DNA of 64,000 nt. It comes from Salinimicrobium sp049680855 (GTDB taxonomy: Bacteria > Bacteroidota > Bacteroidia > Flavobacteriales > Flavobacteriaceae). Location: NCBI RefSeq assembly GCF_049680855.1, contig NZ_JBMPGS010000001.1:930001-994000 (forward strand). Reading direction: 5' to 3'. Shown here in pieces: positions 53,980 through 62,473 of the stretch; within the stretch, counting starts at the first letter, position 1, and each line of letters opens with the position of its first letter. A program made the position numbers and the translations under genes. Below the pieces are notes generated by a model that was not told where the DNA came from, made no database searches, and was given only the letters and a program-made list of their open reading frames with translations.

Positions 53980-54309
53980 TTATAATTGATTTTTGAGTTG
54001 TATTAAAGTTGATTTTATAGTTTCAAGTTTTCGTATGATCTCGAAATTGCTAAGCGTTTTATGGCTTTCTTCTTTTAGGTGTGTTTTTGCACCCTCAAGA
54101 GTGAAGCCTCTTTCCTTTACAAGGTGGTAAATGAGTTCCAGGTTCTTGATGTCTTCGGGAGTGAATTTTCTGTTTCCTTTCGCATTTTTCTTTGGTTTGA
54201 TAACATCAAATTCCTTTTCCCAAAACCGGATAAGGGAAGTTTTTACGCCAAAAGCATCGGCAACTTCGCCTATTCCATAATATAATTTTTCAGGCAGTTC
54301 TACGTGCAT
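53980..54309 (-). CDS. MerR-family transcriptional regulator
   Basis: This 109-residue protein has an N-terminal MerR winged helix (KLYYGIGEVADAFGVKTSLIRFWEKEFDVIKPKKNAKGNRKFTPEDIKNLELIYHLV) and a short helical tail. No Cys ligand-binding motif is visible, so a metal sensor role is unlikely. Its start overlaps the stop of the upstream peptidase gene (TAATG), so it is translated with it. Confidence 0.9.
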   Translation of the reverse strand: MHVELPEKLYYGIGEVADAFGVKTSLIRFWEKEFDVIKPKKNAKGNRKFTPEDIKNLELIYHLVKERGFTLEGAKTHLKEESHKTLSNFEIIRKLETIKSTLIQLKNQL

Positions 54310-55286
54310 TAATCCAATGATTGGTTTTCCTGTTGTGCCTGTTCCAAAATTTCGTCAAACTCGGCAGGTGAAAGTTGTCCATAATAGAAATTAAGAGGAT
54401 TGATCTTTTCACCATCCTTGAAAATTTCATAGTGAACGTGAGGTGCCTGTGAACGCCCCGTGCTTCCTACAAAGCCTATAAGGTCGCCACGTTGAACCTT
54501 CTGACCTACTTTCACATTGTATTTGTAAAGATGCGCATATAAACTAACATAACCATAGCCGTGGTTTAATCTTATATGTTTGCCGTAGCCGCTGGAGCGG
54601 TTATCGGCACGTTCTACTATAGCATCGCCGGTAGCATAGACGGGAGTGCCCCGTGGAGCGGTAAAATCCATTCCGTAATGAAATTTTCTCACCTTTGTAA
54701 AAGGATCTGTTCGCCAGCCATAACCCGACGCCATTCTTTTAAGATCTTCATTTTTCACGGGCATAATGGCAGGAATGGAAGCCAGGAGGTTTTCTTTGTC
54801 TTCGGCAAGGGTAGCGATCTCGTCCAGGGAACGGGATTGTACCACGATTCTCTTAGTAAGCACATCCAGTTTTTTGTTGCTGTCAATGATAAGCTTTGAG
54901 TTATCAAAACCTTCGAGATTCTTGTAGCGGTTTATTCCTCCAAAACCTGCCATGCGTTGTTCTTCGGGAATTGGATTTGCTTCAAAATAGAGCCGGTAAA
55001 TGTTGTTATCCCTTTCTTCAACATCTGCCAATACTTGCTGGGCCTGCTCCATTTTCCGATTGAGCAGCCCATACTGGAGCTTCATGTTCTCGAGTTCTCT
55101 TTTTAGCGCCTTTTCTTTAGGTGTTTCAATTTGAGGAATGTTGAGATAGATGACCAATAGAAGGAATCCTGCCAGAAATGATCCCATAATGCTTACCAGG
55201 GCAATGCCTATACGCCGACCTTTCTTTCGCTCAATCTTTTTGTAGCTAAGTGTCTCGCTATCGTAATAATATTTAACCTTCGCCAT
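54309..55286 (-). CDS. M23-family metallopeptidase (cell-wall hydrolase)
   Basis: This 325-residue protein has one N-terminal TM helix (~30-48), a periplasmic coiled coil (KALKRELENMKLQYGLLNRKMEQAQQVL) and a C-terminal LytM domain. Zinc ligands lie in KFHYGMDF (HxxxD) and in HVHYE. The active-site context NHGYGYVSLYAHL also matches. It probably cleaves peptidoglycan cross-links. It is divergent from alaS with a ~136-bp gap. Confidence 0.92.
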   Translation of the reverse strand: MAKVKYYYDSETLSYKKIERKKGRRIGIALVSIMGSFLAGFLLLVIYLNIPQIETPKEKALKRELENMKLQYGLLNRKMEQAQQVLADVEERDNNIYRLYFEANPIPEEQRMAGFGGINRYKNLEGFDNSKLIIDSNKKLDVLTKRIVVQSRSLDEIATLAEDKENLLASIPAIMPVKNEDLKRMASGYGWRTDPFTKVRKFHYGMDFTAPRGTPVYATGDAIVERADNRSSGYGKHIRLNHGYGYVSLYAHLYKYNVKVGQKVQRGDLIGFVGSTGRSQAPHVHYEIFKDGEKINPLNFYYGQLSPAEFDEILEQAQQENQSLD

Positions 55287-55422
55287 AAGTTAAATTATGC
55301 TATTTTTGCTTATCATTTAGGGTTGCAAAAACAATGCAACATTAGATTGAGAAACGAACAAAGATAAAAATTGTTTTCTCACTGTCATAATAATAACCTC
55401 AGACCTTTTAATAGTATAGTTC

Positions 55423-58035
55423 ATGAAATCTAAGGAAATAAGAAATAACTTCCTCGAATTTTTTAAAGATAAATCCCATACGATAGTTCCCTCTGCTCCT
55501 ATGGTGATCAAGAACGATCCCACACTTATGTTCACCAACGCAGGAATGAACCAGTTCAAGGAATTTTTCCTGGGGAACGGAACCCCCAAGAGTCCAAGAG
55601 TGACCGATACTCAAAAATGTCTTAGAGTGAGCGGAAAGCACAATGACCTGGAAGAGGTAGGGAAAGACACCTATCATCATACCATGTTTGAAATGCTTGG
55701 AAACTGGAGTTTTGGAGATTATTTCAAGAAAGAAGCCATCTCCTGGGCGTGGGAATTATTGACAGAGGTTTACAAGATAGATAAGGATATTCTGTACGTG
55801 ACGGTTTTTGAAGGCAATGAAGCTGAAGGGATTCCTGTAGACCAGGAGGCATTGGACCTTTGGAAAGAAATCGTTCCTGAAGATCGAATTATCTTCGGAA
55901 ATAAAAAAGACAACTTCTGGGAAATGGGAGATCAGGGACCTTGCGGCCCGTCTTCTGAAATTCATGTGGACATACGTTCTGCTGAAGAAAAAGCGAAAGT
56001 CTCCGGAAGGGAACTGGTAAATAAAGATCATCCTTTGGTGGTGGAAATCTGGAACCTGGTATTTATCCAGTTTAACAGGAAAGCCGATGGGTCATTAGAA
56101 AAACTTCCGCAGCAACATGTAGACACAGGAATGGGATTTGAGCGCCTGTGTATGGTACTACAGGATGTGAAATCAAACTATGATACCGATGTCTTTACGC
56201 CGCTCATCAATGAAATCCAAAAAATAACCGGTGCTTCTTACGCAAAAGAGGAGCAGGTGGACATTGCCGTCCGGGTAATTGCCGATCACATTAGGGCAGT
56301 AGCCTTCGCCATTGCCGATGGGCAACTTCCCGGAAATACAGGTGCAGGTTATGTAATACGCCGTATTTTGCGCCGCGCCATCCGCTACGGGTTTACTTTC
56401 CTGAACCAGAAAGAACCTTTTATTTTCAAACTGGTCGGGACGCTTAGTGATCAAATGGGAGAGGCATTTCCTGAACTGCATTCGCAGCGGTCGCTTATTG
56501 AAAATGTTATAAAGGAAGAAGAAAACAGCTTTTTACGAACCCTGGATCAGGGCCTTGTACTGCTGGATCAAATCGTAAAGGAAACTGAAGGAAAGACGGT
56601 TTCAGGAAAAAAAGCTTTTGAACTTTATGATACGTACGGATTCCCGATAGATCTCACCGCCCTCATCCTCGATGAGCAGGGTTACAACCTGAATGAAAAA
56701 GAGTTTGAAAAAGAACTCCAGAAGCAAAAAGACCGTTCCAGGAGTGCTTCAAAAGTGACTTCGGGAGACTGGGAAATACTTTCAGAAGAAGAGAATAAAG
56801 GCTTTGTGGGTTATGACATGCTCGAAGCTGAGGTGAAGATCACCCGGTATAGAAAAGTGGAATCTAAAAAAGAAGGAACATTGTTCCAGGTTGTGCTCAA
56901 TCAAACGCCGTTCTATCCTGAAGGCGGCGGACAGGTGGGAGATAAAGGTTTTCTGCAGAATTCTAAAGGAGATAAATTTTCTGTAATCGATACCCGTAAG
57001 GAAAACAATCTTATCATTCACCTTCTGAAAAAATTGCCGCAGGAACCGGCAGAAACGTTTAACGCTGTGGTAAATTCAACTGAAAGAGCGAAGACTGCAG
57101 CCAATCATTCGGCGACACATTTACTGCACCAGGCGCTTAGAAAGATCCTTGGGACGCACGTAGAACAAAAAGGTTCTATGGTGCAAAGTGATTATTTGCG
57201 CTTTGATTTTTCACATTTCAGCAAAGTAAATTCAGAAGAATTAAAGCAGGTGGAAGATTTCGTAAACGAAAGGATCTCTGAAAAGATTCCGCTGGTTGAT
57301 AAACGTGCGGTGCCATACCAGGAGGCGATTGACAGTGGTGCGATCGCACTTTTTGGTGAGAAATACGGTGATGCGGTGAGAACGGTCAATTTTGGTGAAT
57401 CTACAGAGCTTTGTGGTGGAACGCACGTGGCAAATACCGGCGATATCTGGCATTTTAAAATAGTTTCTGAAGCTGCGGTTGCGTCGGGAATCCGCAGGAT
57501 TGAAGCCATTACATCCAATGCCGCGAAAGCATACTTTACCGAACAGGCCGAAGCTTTCCAGGAGGTAAAAGCTGTTTTGAAAAATACAAAAGATCCTGTA
57601 AAGGCAATTTCTAACCTTCAGGATGAAAATAACGAACTCAAGAAACAGATCGAAGTTCTTTTGCGGGAAAAGGCAAAAAATTTGAAAGGCGAACTCAAAA
57701 ACGAACTTCAGGAGATCAATGGAATCAATTTCCTGGCTAAAAAAGTAGATCTTGATGCCGGCGGAATTAAGGATCTTTCTTTCCAACTTGGGGATGAAAT
57801 GGATAATCTATTCCTGCTTTTTGGAACCGAACAAAACGGAAAAGCACTTTTATCCTGCTATATTTCAAAAGACCTGGCAAAGGAGAAAGATCTCAATGCG
57901 GGGAAAGTGGTGAAAGAGCTCGGGAAATACATCCAGGGTGGCGGTGGCGGACAGCCCTTTTTCGCCACTGCAGGTGGTAAAAATCCGGAGGGATTGAATG
58001 AAGCGCTTCAGAAAGCGGTGAATTTTGCAAAGTAA
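55423..58035 (+). CDS. alaS: Alanyl-tRNA synthetase
   Basis: This 870-residue enzyme charges tRNA-Ala. The class II catalytic core occupies the first ~450 residues (MKSKEIRNNFLEFFKDKSH, FTNAGMNQFKEFFLG). The editing domain has HSATHLLHQAL (HxxxH) and CGGTHV. The C-terminal oligomerisation region ends in GGGGGQPFFATAGGKNPEGL. Length and motifs are standard. Confidence 0.97.
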   Translation: MKSKEIRNNFLEFFKDKSHTIVPSAPMVIKNDPTLMFTNAGMNQFKEFFLGNGTPKSPRVTDTQKCLRVSGKHNDLEEVGKDTYHHTMFEMLGNWSFGDYFKKEAISWAWELLTEVYKIDKDILYVTVFEGNEAEGIPVDQEALDLWKEIVPEDRIIFGNKKDNFWEMGDQGPCGPSSEIHVDIRSAEEKAKVSGRELVNKDHPLVVEIWNLVFIQFNRKADGSLEKLPQQHVDTGMGFERLCMVLQDVKSNYDTDVFTPLINEIQKITGASYAKEEQVDIAVRVIADHIRAVAFAIADGQLPGNTGAGYVIRRILRRAIRYGFTFLNQKEPFIFKLVGTLSDQMGEAFPELHSQRSLIENVIKEEENSFLRTLDQGLVLLDQIVKETEGKTVSGKKAFELYDTYGFPIDLTALILDEQGYNLNEKEFEKELQKQKDRSRSASKVTSGDWEILSEEENKGFVGYDMLEAEVKITRYRKVESKKEGTLFQVVLNQTPFYPEGGGQVGDKGFLQNSKGDKFSVIDTRKENNLIIHLLKKLPQEPAETFNAVVNSTERAKTAANHSATHLLHQALRKILGTHVEQKGSMVQSDYLRFDFSHFSKVNSEELKQVEDFVNERISEKIPLVDKRAVPYQEAIDSGAIALFGEKYGDAVRTVNFGESTELCGGTHVANTGDIWHFKIVSEAAVASGIRRIEAITSNAAKAYFTEQAEAFQEVKAVLKNTKDPVKAISNLQDENNELKKQIEVLLREKAKNLKGELKNELQEINGINFLAKKVDLDAGGIKDLSFQLGDEMDNLFLLFGTEQNGKALLSCYISKDLAKEKDLNAGKVVKELGKYIQGGGGGQPFFATAGGKNPEGLNEALQKAVNFAK

Positions 58036-58044
58036 ATGATTTAA

Positions 58045-58137
58045 GTCATCCTGTCCCGATACCTATTGGGATGTTTCAGGTTCTAATCATTACAGCAATT
58101 CGCACGATAAGATTCTGAAACGAGTTCAGAATGACGG
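58045..58137. repeat. Dispersed-repeat-like inverted sequence
   Basis: The spacer begins TCATCCTGTCCCGATACC and ends GATTCTGAAACGAGTTCAGAATGACG. The half-sites TTCTGAAAC/GTTCAGAA form an inverted pair. Such CATTCTGAAC-type sequences recur between genes in many Bacteroidota genomes. Only one copy is in this window. Confidence 0.4.
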
Positions 58138-58204
58138 TTTTATTACCAGATCTAGCAAATGTTCAAGAATTGCTGGAAATGAAGCACTGAAACAGAAGGG
58201 TACA

Positions 58205-59149
58205 ATGGAATTCCGTACTAAAATACCGGTGACACCACAGGATCCAAAAATAGGATTTGACTCAAAGATTCTATTATTGGGATCCTGTTTTGTGGAAAAC
58301 ATTGGGGAGAAACTGGAATTTTATAAGTTTCAAACACTGCAAAATCCCTTCGGAATTCTTTTTCATCCCGCGGCAATCCTTAACTTCTTAAAAAGGCTTC
58401 AGGAGCAAAAAATTTACGGCGAAGAGGATATTTTCCATTATAACGAGACTTGGAAATGCTACGAAGCACATTCAGACCTTAACAGCAGGGAAAAAGAAGA
58501 CATCCTGAAGAAATTGAACGCTGGAATTCAGCAGACACACGAGTTTCTGAAGGAGGCGACACATGTAGTGATCACTCCCGGCACGGCTTGGGGTTACAGT
58601 CTAAACGAAACGGGAAAGACTGTTGCGAATTGTCATAAGGTTCCTCAGAAGAATTTCAGCAAGGAATTAATGCCGGTCAAAAATGACATTTTTGGATGCC
58701 TGGAGGTTCTTGAACAGCTAAATCCTGAAATTCAGGTGATCTTCACGGTTTCGCCGGTACGTCATTTAAAGGACGGATTTATAGAAAATCAGCGAAGCAA
58801 GGCGGCGCTTATTTCAGCCATTCATGACCTGATAAATAAACAAAAAGCCTCACGAATTTCCTACTTTCCGTCTTACGAGATCATGATAGATGAGCTTCGG
58901 GATTACCGGTTTTATAAGGAAGATATGATCCATCCCAATGCCACGGCTATCAATTATATTTGGGCGAAATTCAAGGAGACCTGGATGACTTCAGAAACCC
59001 AAAAGACAATGGCAGAAGTGGAAAAGATCCAAAAAGGTCTTTTGCACCGGCCTTTCAATGAAAATTCTGAAGCGCACCAACAATTTCTTCAGCAGCTGCA
59101 ACTAAAAATGAAAGTTCTGCAGGAAAAGTATCCAAAAATGACATTTTAG
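58205..59149 (+). CDS. GSCFA domain protein
   Basis: This 314-residue protein carries the family signature GSCFVENIGEKL near residue 29, followed by NPFGILFHP and HVVITPGTAWGYS. The C-terminus has HPNATAINYIW. GSCFA proteins resemble SGNH/GDSL hydrolases; the Ser in GSCF and the DMIHPN His are the likely catalytic residues. The coding sequence contains two copies of the palindrome AAAATGNCATTTT, one of which forms its last codons and stop. Confidence 0.9.
   Translation: MEFRTKIPVTPQDPKIGFDSKILLLGSCFVENIGEKLEFYKFQTLQNPFGILFHPAAILNFLKRLQEQKIYGEEDIFHYNETWKCYEAHSDLNSREKEDILKKLNAGIQQTHEFLKEATHVVITPGTAWGYSLNETGKTVANCHKVPQKNFSKELMPVKNDIFGCLEVLEQLNPEIQVIFTVSPVRHLKDGFIENQRSKAALISAIHDLINKQKASRISYFPSYEIMIDELRDYRFYKEDMIHPNATAINYIWAKFKETWMTSETQKTMAEVEKIQKGLLHRPFNENSEAHQQFLQQLQLKMKVLQEKYPKMTF
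58679..58693. repeat. Palindromic motif copy 5 (inside the GSCFA coding sequence)
   Basis: AAAAATGACATTTTT encodes part of VKNDIFG. A copy inside a conserved gene argues against a simple terminator role. Confidence 0.6.
59134..59147. repeat. Palindromic motif copy 6 (end of the GSCFA gene)
   Basis: AAAAATGACATTTT, followed by AG, supplies the last residues KMTF and part of the stop codon. Confidence 0.6.
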
Positions 59150-59200
59150 ACTTCTTTTTCAGGAAAGGCCTGTTATTTGTATATTAGGAAAAAAGCTAAC

Positions 59201-59215
59201 AAAAATGCCATTTTT
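59201..59215. repeat. Palindromic motif copy 7 (upstream of the DUF4230 gene)
   Basis: AAAAATGCCATTTTT, 45 bp before the DUF4230 start and only 67 bp from copy 6. Confidence 0.6.
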
Positions 59216-59245
59216 GAAAAGTCTGTTTCGCCTTAAAATCTATTT

Positions 59246-59875
59246 ATGAGAAATTTCCTTATTGGAGCATTGCTGGTCTTGCTGGTCGTTTTCGGAATTC
59301 GATATTTTGACAATCGAAATGATGAACGGGACCGGCTGGAAGAAAGCACATCCCTTATCCAGGAACAGATAAAAAATGTTGGGAAACTAGTGGTGACCGA
59401 AGGGACGTTCTCACAGGTGTACACCTATAATGATTCCAAAAAGTTTTATCTCGACGTGCTTTTTGCGAGGAAAAAGGCTTTGATTGTGGTAAATGCAACC
59501 GCCACCGTGGCTTACGACCTTAGCAAAATGGAGGTGGAGCTGGATGAAGAGAATAAAACGGTGATCATAAAGCATATTCCGGAGGAGGAGATCTCGATCA
59601 ATCCTGATATCAAATACTACGATGTTACGCAGGATTATTTAAACCAGTTCGAAGCTTCAGATTTTAATAAGATCAAGCAGCGCATCAACAAATCTATGAG
59701 AGAAAAAGTGGAGAAATCCAGCCTCAAATCAAACGCCGAAAACCGACTGATAAGCGAACTTCAGAAGATCTATATTCTCACCAATTCTCTGGGTTGGACG
59801 CTGCAGTACGATAATGAAGAATTTCAGAATCCCGGGAATTTTGAGGAAATAAAATTGAAATGGAATTTTTTCTAA
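59246..59875 (+). CDS. DUF4230 protein
   Basis: This 209-residue protein has an N-terminal TM helix (FLIGALLVLLVVFGIRYF) and a DUF4230 domain: IKNVGKLVVTEGTFSQVYTYND, ALIVVNATATVAYDLSKMEVELDEENKTVIIKHIPEEEI. It is probably anchored in the inner membrane facing the periplasm. Function unknown. Confidence 0.85.
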   Translation: MRNFLIGALLVLLVVFGIRYFDNRNDERDRLEESTSLIQEQIKNVGKLVVTEGTFSQVYTYNDSKKFYLDVLFARKKALIVVNATATVAYDLSKMEVELDEENKTVIIKHIPEEEISINPDIKYYDVTQDYLNQFEASDFNKIKQRINKSMREKVEKSSLKSNAENRLISELQKIYILTNSLGWTLQYDNEEFQNPGNFEEIKLKWNFF

Positions 59876-59929
59876 CTCCCTGATTCCTGAAGAATTATAT
59901 TTTGTAAATTAGTCTATCAATATCGAGGT

Positions 59930-60166
59930 ATGGACAGGCAAATCATAATCAATAAAACAGTTAAAAAAATTTCTCAGCTTCCCGATTGGAGGTTAAAAGA
60001 GGTGGAGGATTATGTTGATTTTCTACTGAAAAAAAATGAAGATCAAGGTATAAGAAGTGATATCCAAAAGGTTGTTTCACAAGGCAAGTCCTTTGACTTT
60101 TTAGAAGAGGAAGAAGAATTATATCATGATTCTGATTTGACCGAGAGATTTCATGAAAAAGGGTGA
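59930..60166 (+). CDS. Antitoxin-like protein of a type II TA pair
   Basis: This 78-residue protein opens with IIINKTVKKISQLPDWRLKEVEDYVDFLLKKN, typical of DUF2281-type antitoxins. Its tail is acidic (FLEEEEELYHDSDLTERF) and would bind the basic toxin. It overlaps the MazF-like toxin gene by 14 bp. No clear DNA-binding domain is visible. Confidence 0.8.
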   Translation: MDRQIIINKTVKKISQLPDWRLKEVEDYVDFLLKKNEDQGIRSDIQKVVSQGKSFDFLEEEEELYHDSDLTERFHEKG

Positions 60167-60476
60167 CCTCGTATTAATTTCTTTTCCGTTCACCAATCTA
60201 AAAGGAAAGAAAAGAAGGCCGGCGGTTATACTTTATAAAGGTGAAATAGACGTTGTGGTTTGTTTCATCACTTCCAAAATGAATTCAGGAGAAGATACAG
60301 ATCTTTATTTAGAACCTGATCCCTCTTCAAATAATCTAAAAGTACCATCCCTGGTAAGGACGAGCAAAATAGCGACCTTGGAAATTGATCTAATTACCGG
60401 CAAAATTGGTGAATTAAGAAAAGAAGAAATACAGTTACTGAATTTGAAATTAAGACAACTATTTATCCTTTCCTGA
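60153..60476 (+). CDS. MazF/PemK-like endoribonuclease toxin
   Basis: This 107-residue protein of the MazF/PemK fold has the opening KKGDLVLISFPFTNLKGKKRRPAVIL, the pattern of the nucleic-acid-binding loop. PSLVRTSKIATLEIDLITGKIGELRKEEI is the C-terminal signature. It probably cleaves RNA when freed from the antitoxin at 59930. Start ATG 60153 is well placed inside the antitoxin gene. Confidence 0.87.
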   Translation: MKKGDLVLISFPFTNLKGKKRRPAVILYKGEIDVVVCFITSKMNSGEDTDLYLEPDPSSNNLKVPSLVRTSKIATLEIDLITGKIGELRKEEIQLLNLKLRQLFILS

Positions 60477-60485
60477 AATAATTTT

Positions 60486-60578
60486 TTACTTCTTCTTTTT
60501 GTCTATCCGTTTTTTCTCATAGTTGTAGGCACGAATGAGAACAAGAACTGCAACCAACAATGCTATTTTCAAGACCAT
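60486..60578 (-). CDS. 30-residue membrane peptide coupled to the aromatic hydroxylase gene
   Basis: The ORF encodes a hydrophobic helix (MVLKIALLVAVLVLIRAYNY) followed by a basic tail EKKRIDKKKK. Its ATG overlaps the stop of the hydroxylase gene (TAATG), an arrangement favouring translational coupling. The clear TM-plus-basic-tail design suggests a real small protein. It is too short for family assignment. Confidence 0.5.
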   Translation of the reverse strand: MVLKIALLVAVLVLIRAYNYEKKRIDKKKK

Positions 60579-62335
60579 TACTGCGTTGCCATTTTGGATT
60601 GAATGAGACTAATGCCGCCATTAATTAAATGCGCCACTTCAGGTCGGCTTGCTTTGACGTCTTCAAGGTGCGCCAGGATATTTTGAGCAAATTTTTCATC
60701 ATGATCGTGGACCAGTTCATAAATTTCTACGGAAAGTAACCAGTCTTTTGAATGATATTTCTGAACCAGCTCAAATGCAGCTTCCAGGGAAAATTTTGTG
60801 CTGTTACCTTCCCTTATGTTCCTTACAGATCTATACAGGGATTCCAGCTCTTCTCTTTCAGGAGTTTTTTGGCTTTTTATGGTGGTGGAAGAGGTTTTGT
60901 GGGTGATTAGGTTAAAGGATTTTGCATCTGCAGGGCCTGCAAAAGCTGAAATAATTTCTTTTCCAACGGCCATATCATAATTTCCCCATTCGGGTTTAAA
61001 CAAAATTTCATCCTGATAGGTGACCGTACAATTCTGAAGGCTGATGAGAATGATCTTGCCGTGCAGGTTTCTTGTTCCGGTGATAATTTCCCCGGAAACC
61101 ACTACGCCACCTTCAAATTCAAATTTCACTTTTTCACCTTCATAGATGTCGTAGGCCCTGAGGTCCCGCGGACTCATATCCTCAATCGCCAGATTAATAC
61201 CTTTTAGCTTTCCAAGGGGTGAGCCAAAACTTTCGGGGTGATTTTCTGTGCCATGACCAACAAGTTCTTTTTCGCGTGAAGCCAGCGCCGTTTTTCCGGT
61301 GGTTTGGAAATAAACCGGCTTCCCCTTGTGCTCGATCACCTTTGTGAAATCCCCCGAAATTTGAATTCCCGTGCTTAATTCTATCGTTCCTAAACTTCCG
61401 GAATTGATTAATTTTTTTATTCCTTCAAGTCCGCCTACACGAAGTGCCATTTTATTGGCAAACTCCTCCAAAACGAGGCTTAGATGTGCAAAATCCGGAG
61501 TGACGTATAATTGAGGCTGAGGTTTGGTAATATCGAAATCCTGCTGTGCTGCTTCAATAGTGTAGGGACGCTTCTTTACTTTATCTGTCATACACCAGGC
61601 GCTTTCTCCTATGGAAGATAACAATCCGGCACCATAGATCTTCGGATTCTCGGGTGTTCCAATAAGTCCGTATTCTACAGTCCACCAGTGCAGGTTTCTT
61701 ATTTGTGCCATCTCGCTTTGCTCTCTCACGTCATTCTGCAGCTCATCTACCTTTTTTTCAGCAGCTTCGATTTCATCTTCGGGAGTGTCTTCGGCTTCTT
61801 TAATGATGGATAAATGCCTTATTGCTTCGTAAATTTCGTGGTCTTTAGCACTTGAGATAGCTTTACAGCCAATCTCCCCAAAGCGGCGAAGATATTCGGC
61901 ATATTCAGGATTTGCAATAATGGGGGCGTGGCCGGCTCCTTCGTGGATAATATCGGGCGCCGGAGTGTATTCAATATGTTCGAGCTGCCGAATATCACTT
62001 GCAATCACGAGTACGTTAAATGCCTGGAATTCCATAAAAGCGGCCGGCGGAATGAAACCGTCCACGGCGACTGCTGCCCAGCCAATTTCTTTCAGGATAC
62101 GGTTCATCCCGTACATATTTGGAATATGATCAATGGAAATCCCCGTTTTTTTTAGTCCGTCGAGATAGGAGGAATGTGCCACCTGACTCAGGTATTCCAC
62201 GTTCTTCCTCATCACATATCGCCAAACCGCCTGGTTTATGGCAGTATAATCTTCATAATTCTGAGGTTTTATGAACTGCTTAAGATGCGCCGGAAGACGA
62301 TCTATGATCTCATTTGATTCAAATTCCTTTTCCAT
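60578..62335 (-). CDS. Aromatic amino acid hydroxylase (phenylalanine 4-monooxygenase-like)
   Basis: This 585-residue protein has an N-terminal non-haem iron, pterin-dependent hydroxylase domain. Iron ligands are in PDIIHEGAGHAPI (HxxxxH near residue 135) and the Glu in the WWTVEYGLIGTPE block. This family hydroxylates Phe to Tyr using tetrahydrobiopterin. Bacterial monomers are usually ~270-300 residues; the extra C-terminal ~250 residues form a separate region of unknown role. A 30-residue peptide gene is coupled to its 3' end. Confidence 0.87.
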   Translation of the reverse strand: MEKEFESNEIIDRLPAHLKQFIKPQNYEDYTAINQAVWRYVMRKNVEYLSQVAHSSYLDGLKKTGISIDHIPNMYGMNRILKEIGWAAVAVDGFIPPAAFMEFQAFNVLVIASDIRQLEHIEYTPAPDIIHEGAGHAPIIANPEYAEYLRRFGEIGCKAISSAKDHEIYEAIRHLSIIKEAEDTPEDEIEAAEKKVDELQNDVREQSEMAQIRNLHWWTVEYGLIGTPENPKIYGAGLLSSIGESAWCMTDKVKKRPYTIEAAQQDFDITKPQPQLYVTPDFAHLSLVLEEFANKMALRVGGLEGIKKLINSGSLGTIELSTGIQISGDFTKVIEHKGKPVYFQTTGKTALASREKELVGHGTENHPESFGSPLGKLKGINLAIEDMSPRDLRAYDIYEGEKVKFEFEGGVVVSGEIITGTRNLHGKIILISLQNCTVTYQDEILFKPEWGNYDMAVGKEIISAFAGPADAKSFNLITHKTSSTTIKSQKTPEREELESLYRSVRNIREGNSTKFSLEAAFELVQKYHSKDWLLSVEIYELVHDHDEKFAQNILAHLEDVKASRPEVAHLINGGISLIQSKMATQ

Positions 62336-62417
62336 AAAATATTTGTCTAAACCTTGCTCTAAATATACAAAATTGAGATTTACGAAATCGTTTTCTGTAA
62401 GGCTGTGAAGAAATAAA

Positions 62418-62452
62418 AAGCCACTAATTCTAAACTTCTAAATTAGTGGCTT
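62418..62452 (-). terminator. Terminator after the DUF4136 gene
   Basis: A 12-bp perfect stem AAGCCACTAATT/AATTAGTGGCTT with an 11-nt loop. On the minus strand it is followed by TTTATTTCTTC. It lies 22 bp after the DUF4136 gene and before the hydroxylase gene. Confidence 0.72.
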
Positions 62453-62473
62453 CTTTGGTGAGGGGCTAAAATT

